Source: Pseudomonadota bacterium | Lineage (GTDB): Bacteria > Pseudomonadota > Gammaproteobacteria > Burkholderiales > Burkholderiaceae | NCBI GenBank assembly: GCA_023441105.1 | Contig: JAEZQX010000231.1 | Coordinates: forward strand, 1 to 10,955 | Length of the DNA: 10,955 nucleotides | Direction of reading: 5' to 3' | In this document: piece after piece, positions 6,804 to 10,955 of the stretch | How positions within the stretch are numbered: position 1 is the first letter of the stretch | Layout of the letters: each line of letters begins with the position of its first letter | Notes under the pieces: generated by a model | The model's database searches: none | What the model saw: the letters and a program-made list of their open reading frames with translations, nothing else | Told to the model about the DNA's origin: nothing | Made by a program: the position numbers and the translations under genes

Positions 6804-8663
6804 ATGACCATCAACGGTGACTCGGTGCTGCTGCTGGCAACGGTCGGCGTCGAGCTGGTCGCGGCGGTGGCATTCCTGTGCGTGCCGCTCGCGATCGCCA
6901 TCCTGCGGCGGCGGCGGCCCGACCTGCCGGAGCCGAAGCTGCTCTGGCTGCTGGGCCTGTTCGTCGGCCTCGTCGGCCTCATCTACCTGCTGGACGCGTT
7001 CGGCCAGTTCAACCCGCCGCAGGCCCTCGGCCGCTGGGCCAAGGCCGCGACCATCGTCACCTCGCTGGCAGCCCTGGTGCTGATCTATCCCGCGGCGCGG
7101 CGGCTGCTGTCGCTGCCGTCGCGCAACGAGCTCGAGGAGGCCAATCGCGAGCTCGGCGCGCAGGTGGAACGGGCGCAGCGGGCCAACGAGGTCGTCGCCC
7201 TCTCGGAGGCGCGCTACCGCCTGCTGGTCGACACCGCATCGGAAGGCATCTGGATCCTGGACCGCATCGGGCGGATCACCTTCACCAATCCACGCATCAC
7301 CGAGATGCTCGGCTTCAACCCGGAGCAGCTGAAGGGCATGACGCTGCTCGACCTGGTGCCGGAGGAGGACCGCTCGTCGATCGTCGACACGCTCCAGCGC
7401 CACCGCCGCGGGCTGTCTGTGCGCGGCACGCGCCAGCTGCTGAACGTCAAGGGCGGGCTGGTGCCGGTGCAGATGTCGAGCAGCCCGCTGATGGACAAGG
7501 GCGAAGTGGCGAGCATCCTCGGCGTGGTGACCGACCTGTCCGAGCAGATGGTGGCCCACGAGGAGCTGCAGCGGCTTGCAACCGAGCTGGAGGACCGGGT
7601 CACGCAGCGCACCCAGGCCTACCGCGAGACGGCGGCGCAACTGGCGGCAACCCTCGAGGTGAGCCGCTTCCAGCAGCGCAACTACGGCATGCTGCAGGAG
7701 ATGGCGGAGATGCTGCAGTCCTGCACCTCGCCGGCGGAAGCCGCGCGGGTGGCCGGCGAGTTCGCCGTCAAGCTGTTCGATGCCGATGCCGGCTCCATCT
7801 ACACGCTCAACCAGGAAACCGGCGGCTTCACCGCACTGCACGGCTGGGGCGCCACCAACGAATCGGCGGAACAGATCGTCGTCGACGACTGCTGGGCGCT
7901 GCGCCAGAACAAGCCCTACCCGCATTCGCTCAACCAGTTCACCCTGCGCTGCAATCACCTGCGGCTCGGTCCGTCGCGCAACACCTTCTGCCTGCCGATG
8001 TCGGCCCATGGCCAGGTCGCCGGCCTGATCAACCTGCGCCGGGTCGCGCCCTTCATCACCTCCGACATCGAGGCTTCGGCCGACTTCGAGAAGGTGGCGC
8101 AGCTGTTCGCCGCCAACATCGCGCAGTTCCTCGCCAACCTGGCGCTGCGCCGCAGCCTGGAGCAGCAGTCGCTGCGCGATCCGCTGACCAACCTCTTCAA
8201 CCGCCGCTACTTCAACGAGCAGCTGGCGATCGAATTCGAGCGCGCCAACCGCTCGCGGGCGCCGCTGGCGCTGCAGATGGTCGACATCGACCATTTCAAG
8301 CGCATCAACGACCGCTTCGGCCACGACGCCGGCGACCGGGTGCTGCGGATGGTGTCGGACATCCTGGCGCAGAACGCCCGGTCGGGCGACATCGTCTGCC
8401 GCTGGGGCGGCGAGGAGTTCCTGATCCTGATGCCGGGATCCAACGCCGCCGCCGCCAAGCGGCGCGCGGATGAGATCCGCAGCCGGATCAACGACCAGAT
8501 CGAGATCGTCGGCGGCACCCGGGTCAGCGTCTCGATCGGCGTCGCCTCGTATCCAGAGCATGCATCCGATCCGGACGGCCTGATCGACGTCAGCGATCGC
8601 GCCCTCTATGCCGCCAAGGGCGCAGGCCGCAACCGGGTGACGGTGGCCGTCGCGGTGCTGTAG
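6804..8663 (+). CDS. Membrane diguanylate cyclase with ethylene-receptor-like anchor, PAS, GAF and GGDEF domains
   Basis: This 619-residue protein should make cyclic di-GMP from GTP at the inner membrane. Three membrane helices (about 9-34, 46-66, 80-102) resemble the N-terminal sensor of plant ETR1 ethylene receptors in spacing and sequence. A short coiled coil (about 107-135) leads to a PAS domain (about 135-250), a second coiled coil (253-290), a GAF domain (about 295-448) and a GGDEF domain (about 455-615). The active-site loop is GGEEF (535-539), and an RSGD inhibitory site (526-529) sits five residues upstream, so product inhibition is expected. DPLTNLFNRRYF (459-470) and DIDHFKRIND (494-503) are also typical. 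The ATG at 6804 is chosen over the one at 6780 because GGAG lies 6 bases upstream of it. The last codons overlap a 12-bp tandem repeat. The ligand is unknown. Confidence 0.88.
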   Translation: MTINGDSVLLLATVGVELVAAVAFLCVPLAIAILRRRRPDLPEPKLLWLLGLFVGLVGLIYLLDAFGQFNPPQALGRWAKAATIVTSLAALVLIYPAARRLLSLPSRNELEEANRELGAQVERAQRANEVVALSEARYRLLVDTASEGIWILDRIGRITFTNPRITEMLGFNPEQLKGMTLLDLVPEEDRSSIVDTLQRHRRGLSVRGTRQLLNVKGGLVPVQMSSSPLMDKGEVASILGVVTDLSEQMVAHEELQRLATELEDRVTQRTQAYRETAAQLAATLEVSRFQQRNYGMLQEMAEMLQSCTSPAEAARVAGEFAVKLFDADAGSIYTLNQETGGFTALHGWGATNESAEQIVVDDCWALRQNKPYPHSLNQFTLRCNHLRLGPSRNTFCLPMSAHGQVAGLINLRRVAPFITSDIEASADFEKVAQLFAANIAQFLANLALRRSLEQQSLRDPLTNLFNRRYFNEQLAIEFERANRSRAPLALQMVDIDHFKRINDRFGHDAGDRVLRMVSDILAQNARSGDIVCRWGGEEFLILMPGSNAAAAKRRADEIRSRINDQIEIVGGTRVSVSIGVASYPEHASDPDGLIDVSDRALYAAKGAGRNRVTVAVAVL

Positions 8664-8725
8664 GCGGTGCTGTAGGCGGTGCTGCAGGCGGTGCGATAAG
8701 CCGGTGCGATAAGCCGGTGCGCTAG
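8652..8725 (+). repeat. 12-13 bp tandem repeat over the GGDEF stop codon
   Basis: Six consecutive units: GCGGTGCTGTAG (8652), the same again (8664), GCGGTGCTGCAG (8676), GCGGTGCGATAA (8688), then two 13-bp units GCCGGTGCGATAA (8700) and GCCGGTGCGCTAG (8713). The first unit encodes the last three residues, Ala-Val-Leu, and the stop. Units two to four stay in frame, with further stops at units two and four. This looks like slippage duplication of the gene end. Confidence 0.9.
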
Positions 8726-8742
8726 CGCCGCTGGTCCGGCGC
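8725..8742 (+). terminator. Hairpin after the GGDEF gene, weak terminator candidate
   Basis: GCGCCG and CGGCGC form a perfect 6-bp stem around the 6-base loop CTGGTC, starting at the end of the tandem repeat. It is not followed by a run of T, so intrinsic termination is doubtful. It may instead be an incidental GC-rich inverted repeat. Confidence 0.25.
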
Positions 8743-8761
8743 CGGTTCGATGGGCAGGTGA

Positions 8762-8769
8762 GATACTTT
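8762..8769 (+). promoter_or_regulatory. Possible -10 box just before the hydrolase gene
   Basis: GATACTTT is an AT-rich island ending 5 bases before the ATG at 8775. If it were a -10 box, the message would have almost no leader. A weak ribosome site AGGTGAG lies 12 bases before the ATG and would not be transcribed from that promoter, so the two readings conflict. Confidence 0.25.
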
Positions 8770-8774
8770 CGCCC

Positions 8775-9713
8775 ATGAAAGCGGACCTGGTACTGCCGCC
8801 GTCCCTGCAGTTCATCGAGCGGGACTGGCTCTCCTCCAACCACCTGCTCGGCCGCGGCGGCGATGGCAGCAACGTGCTGGTCGACAGCGGCTACAGCTCG
8901 CGGCGCGAACTGACGCTGCGGCTGGTGGAGCATGCGCTCGGCGGCGAGCGACTGCACCGCGTCGTCAACACCCATACCCATTCCGACCACGTCGGCGGCA
9001 ACGCCGCCCTGCAGGCGCGCTACGGTTGCCGCATCACCATCCCGCTGCACGAGCGCGAGGCGATCGAGGCCTGGCAGGAGGAGAAGCTGCACTACGCGAC
9101 GCTTGGTCAAACCTGCGACCGCTTCGCGGCCGACGACTACTACGATCACGGCGACACGCTCGAGATCGGCGGACTGCCCTGGCAGGCCATCGGCTCGCCG
9201 GGCCACGACATGGACTCGCTGCTGCTCTACCAGGCGGAGCATCGGATCCTCGTCTCCGCCGACGCGCTCTGGGAGCACGGCTTCGGCATCGTCTTTCCGG
9301 AGTTCTTCGACGAACCCGGGTTCGAGGCGCAGGCCGCGACGCTGCAGGCGATCGCGGACCTGCCGGTCGACATCGTCATCCCCGGCCACGGGCCGATGTT
9401 CGGCGGCTTCGAAACGGCACTCGAGCGGGCGCACCAGCGGCTCGCCTACTTCCGCGCCAATCCCGAGCGGCACGGGCTGCTCGGGATGAAGGTCGGACTG
9501 TCGTTCATGCTGCTCGACCGCGGGCGGCTCCGCCTCGAGGACCTCGAACGGACCTACGGCGAGCTGCCGCTGATCCAGCGCATCAACCGCAAATACTTCG
9601 GCAAGGACGTCACCACCTTGACGCGCGAAGTACTGGCGTCGCTGCTCGCGGCCAAGGTCGCGCGGATCGAGGAGGGCTGGCTCGTCGCCGCCGAGGCTTC
9701 CACCGGCGGGTAG
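8775..9713 (+). CDS. Metallo-beta-lactamase-fold hydrolase
   Basis: This 312-residue cytoplasmic hydrolase is expected to bind two metal ions. The metal ligand set is complete: HTHSDH (H67, H69, D71, H72), H144 in SPGHD, D163 in SADAL and H205 in PGHG. The C-terminal part (about 225-312) is helical and ends in a possible small winged-helix-like extension (LTREVLASLLAAKVARIEEGWL), as in the longer group of these proteins. The family covers glyoxalase II, RNases, lactonases and others, and no substrate can be assigned. No signal peptide is visible. The gene stands alone between the GGDEF gene (111-base gap) and a convergent ftsH-like gene (112-base gap). Confidence 0.88.
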   Translation: MKADLVLPPSLQFIERDWLSSNHLLGRGGDGSNVLVDSGYSSRRELTLRLVEHALGGERLHRVVNTHTHSDHVGGNAALQARYGCRITIPLHEREAIEAWQEEKLHYATLGQTCDRFAADDYYDHGDTLEIGGLPWQAIGSPGHDMDSLLLYQAEHRILVSADALWEHGFGIVFPEFFDEPGFEAQAATLQAIADLPVDIVIPGHGPMFGGFETALERAHQRLAYFRANPERHGLLGMKVGLSFMLLDRGRLRLEDLERTYGELPLIQRINRKYFGKDVTTLTREVLASLLAAKVARIEEGWLVAAEASTGG

Positions 9714-9749
9714 CTTCAGCCCGTGCGACTCGCCCATCCTGTCAGCCGC

Positions 9750-9806
9750 ACCTGCTGCCGGCTGCAAGCGGCCGCCGAGCGAAGATCTACAGGACGGCCA
9801 GCAGGT
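9750..9806. terminator. Long inverted repeat between convergent genes
   Basis: ACCTGCTG-CCG (9750-9760) can pair with CGG-C-CAGCAGGT (9795-9806), an 11-bp stem with one bulged base and a loop of about 34 bases that contains the palindrome GCGGCCGC. It sits between convergent stop codons, where a shared bidirectional terminator would be expected. There is no T run on either side, so the role is uncertain. Confidence 0.3.
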
Positions 9807-9825
9807 CAGGCAAGGTCGCGAGCGA

Positions 9826-10955
9826 TCAGGCAACCGCCGCCAACGGCCGAGTCTCCAGCGCGGGCGCCGGCGGCAGCCCGGTGACCTCCAGGATCTCCTT
9901 CTCGTCCAGGGTCTCCCGCTCGAGCAGCGCCGCCACCAGTGCGTCGAGCTGCGCGCGGTGCTCGCGCAGCAGCCGCAGCGCGTCGGCATGGCTCTCGCCG
10001 ATGATCCGCAGCACCTCCGCATCGATGATGCGGGCGGTCTCTTCGCTGAACGGCTTGTCGCTGCCGAAGCCAGTGGCGCCGCCGAGATAGGGATTCTGCC
10101 GCGGAGCGAGCTGCACCATGCCGAGCTTGTCGCTCATGCCCCAGCGGGTGACCATGCTGCGCGCGAGATTGGTCGCCTGCTCGATGTCGTTCTCCGCGCC
10201 GGTGGTCCTCGTGCCGTAGACCACCTCCTCCGCCGCGCGGCCGCCCAGCATGCCGATGATGCGCGCCCGCAGGTAGGCTTCGGGATAGTTGTAGCGGTCG
10301 GCATCGGGTCGCTGGTAGGTGACGCCCAGGGCACGCCCCCGCGGCACGATGGTGACCCGATTGACCGGGTCCGCGCCCGGCACCACCAGGCCGAGGACGG
10401 CATGGCCGCTCTCGTGATAGGCGATTCGCTCGCGGTCTTCCTGGCTCAGCAGCAGTGCCCGCTCCGGGCCGAGCACGATTTTCTCCAGCGAGTCCATGAA
10501 GTCCTTCATCCGGACGTCGTCCTGGCCGCGACGGGCCGCGAGCAGCGCCGCCTCGTTGACCAGGTTCCTCAGGTCCGCGCCGGAGAGGCCCGGCGTGGTG
10601 GATGCCACTTCCAGCAGGTCCGCATCGGCGGCGAGCGGCACGTTGCGGGTATGCACCTTGAGGATCGCTTCACGTCCGAACTTGTCGGGCAGGTTGACCA
10701 CCACCTGCCGGTCGAAGCGACCGGGCCGCAGCAGCGCCTTGTCGAGCACGTCCGGCTGGTTGGTCGCGGCGAGCACGATGATCCCCTGCTGGCTCGAGAA
10801 GCCGTCCATCTCGGTGAGGATCTGGTTGAGGGTCTGTTCCTGTTCGCTCGAACCGCCGATCGACGACTGGCCGCGCGCGCGGCCGATGGAATCGAGCTCG
10901 TCGATGAAGATGATCGCCGGCGCATGTTCGCGCGCCTGCTTGAACAGGTCGCGCA
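9826..10955 (-). CDS. ftsH: FtsH-type ATP-dependent zinc metalloprotease, C-terminal part
   Basis: The last 375 residues are present; the N-terminal membrane helices and Walker A lie beyond the right edge. The protein unfolds and degrades membrane and cytosolic proteins as a membrane-anchored hexamer. Visible AAA features are the Walker B IIFIDELDSIG (about 10914-10882), the sensor segment LAATNQPD and the second region of homology LRPGRFDR. The protease domain has the zinc site HESGH (10416-10402) and the distant Asp ligand in ENDIEQAT (about 10188). The C-terminal tail is helical and ends in a short Pro/Ala-rich stretch. Key catalytic residues are intact. The housekeeping betaproteobacterial ftsH is normally followed by folP and glmM. 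Here the next gene is a convergent hydrolase, so this may be a second, accessory FtsH. Confidence 0.93.
   Translation of the reverse strand, partial: RDLFKQAREHAPAIIFIDELDSIGRARGQSSIGGSSEQEQTLNQILTEMDGFSSQQGIIVLAATNQPDVLDKALLRPGRFDRQVVVNLPDKFGREAILKVHTRNVPLAADADLLEVASTTPGLSGADLRNLVNEAALLAARRGQDDVRMKDFMDSLEKIVLGPERALLLSQEDRERIAYHESGHAVLGLVVPGADPVNRVTIVPRGRALGVTYQRPDADRYNYPEAYLRARIIGMLGGRAAEEVVYGTRTTGAENDIEQATNLARSMVTRWGMSDKLGMVQLAPRQNPYLGGATGFGSDKPFSEETARIIDAEVLRIIGESHADALRLLREHRAQLDALVAALLERETLDEKEILEVTGLPPAPALETRPLAAVA

Noticed and set aside
6432..10022. 1196-codon minus-strand frame opposite the GGDEF and hydrolase genes
   Set aside because: Despite its length it has no recognisable domain, and it is antisense to two genes with intact catalytic motifs and overlaps the end of ftsH.

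Overview
The window is very GC-rich, has dense genes and long spurious antisense frames. Its gene set (Tat-exported NrtA, NrtB, an ANTAR nitrate regulator, a biotin-dependent acyl-CoA carboxylase alpha subunit, a DUF1289 protein, a GGDEF sensor, FtsH) fits a chromosomal segment of a betaproteobacterium, most likely Rhodocyclales or Burkholderiales. That assignment is inference from gene types and base composition. I see no mobile element, tRNA, rRNA or CRISPR array.

Layout. Positions 1-2575 (minus strand) carry a nitrate ABC-transporter operon in the order nrtA (binding protein), nrtB (permease), then the start of an ATPase gene that runs off the left edge. Positions 2576-2908 are a 333-base divergent control region. 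Positions 2909-4243 (plus) encode a NasT-like ANTAR regulator with a C-terminal pair of NarX/PilJ-type nitrate-sensor repeats. Positions 4291-6336 encode a biotin carboxylase/carrier subunit (liuD/mccA-like), followed six bases later by a small DUF1289 protein. Positions 6804-8663 encode a membrane diguanylate cyclase with an ethylene-receptor-like three-helix anchor, PAS, GAF and GGDEF domains. A short tandem repeat lies over its stop codon. Positions 8775-9713 encode a metallo-beta-lactamase-fold hydrolase. The right edge (9826-10955, minus) holds the C-terminal 375 residues of an FtsH protease.

The most interesting part is 2576-4243. The control region contains a full match to the sigma-54 consensus reading toward nrtA (2836 to 2821), which predicts transcription from about 2810. 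The predicted nrtA leader, about 235 nt long, opens at its second base with a hairpin of exactly 6 bp and a 6-nt loop. A second 6-bp/6-nt hairpin follows 26 nt later. Paired hexaloop hairpins are the known type of RNA target of ANTAR antiterminators, and the divergent gene encodes an ANTAR protein. That protein carries two copies of a motif like the NarX P-box, the nitrate-binding helix. The proposed model is a one-protein nitrate sensor and RNA antiterminator that replaces the NasS/NasT pair or the NIT-ANTAR protein NasR. In it, nitrogen limitation would act through sigma-54 and nitrate through the leader RNA. The domain calls and DNA motifs are read directly from the sequence. The circuit is inference.

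The remaining genes show no clear functional link to nitrate uptake. The carboxylase may share a transcript with the regulator, since the gap is 47 bases, but a -10-like TAGAAT in that gap suggests it may have its own promoter.
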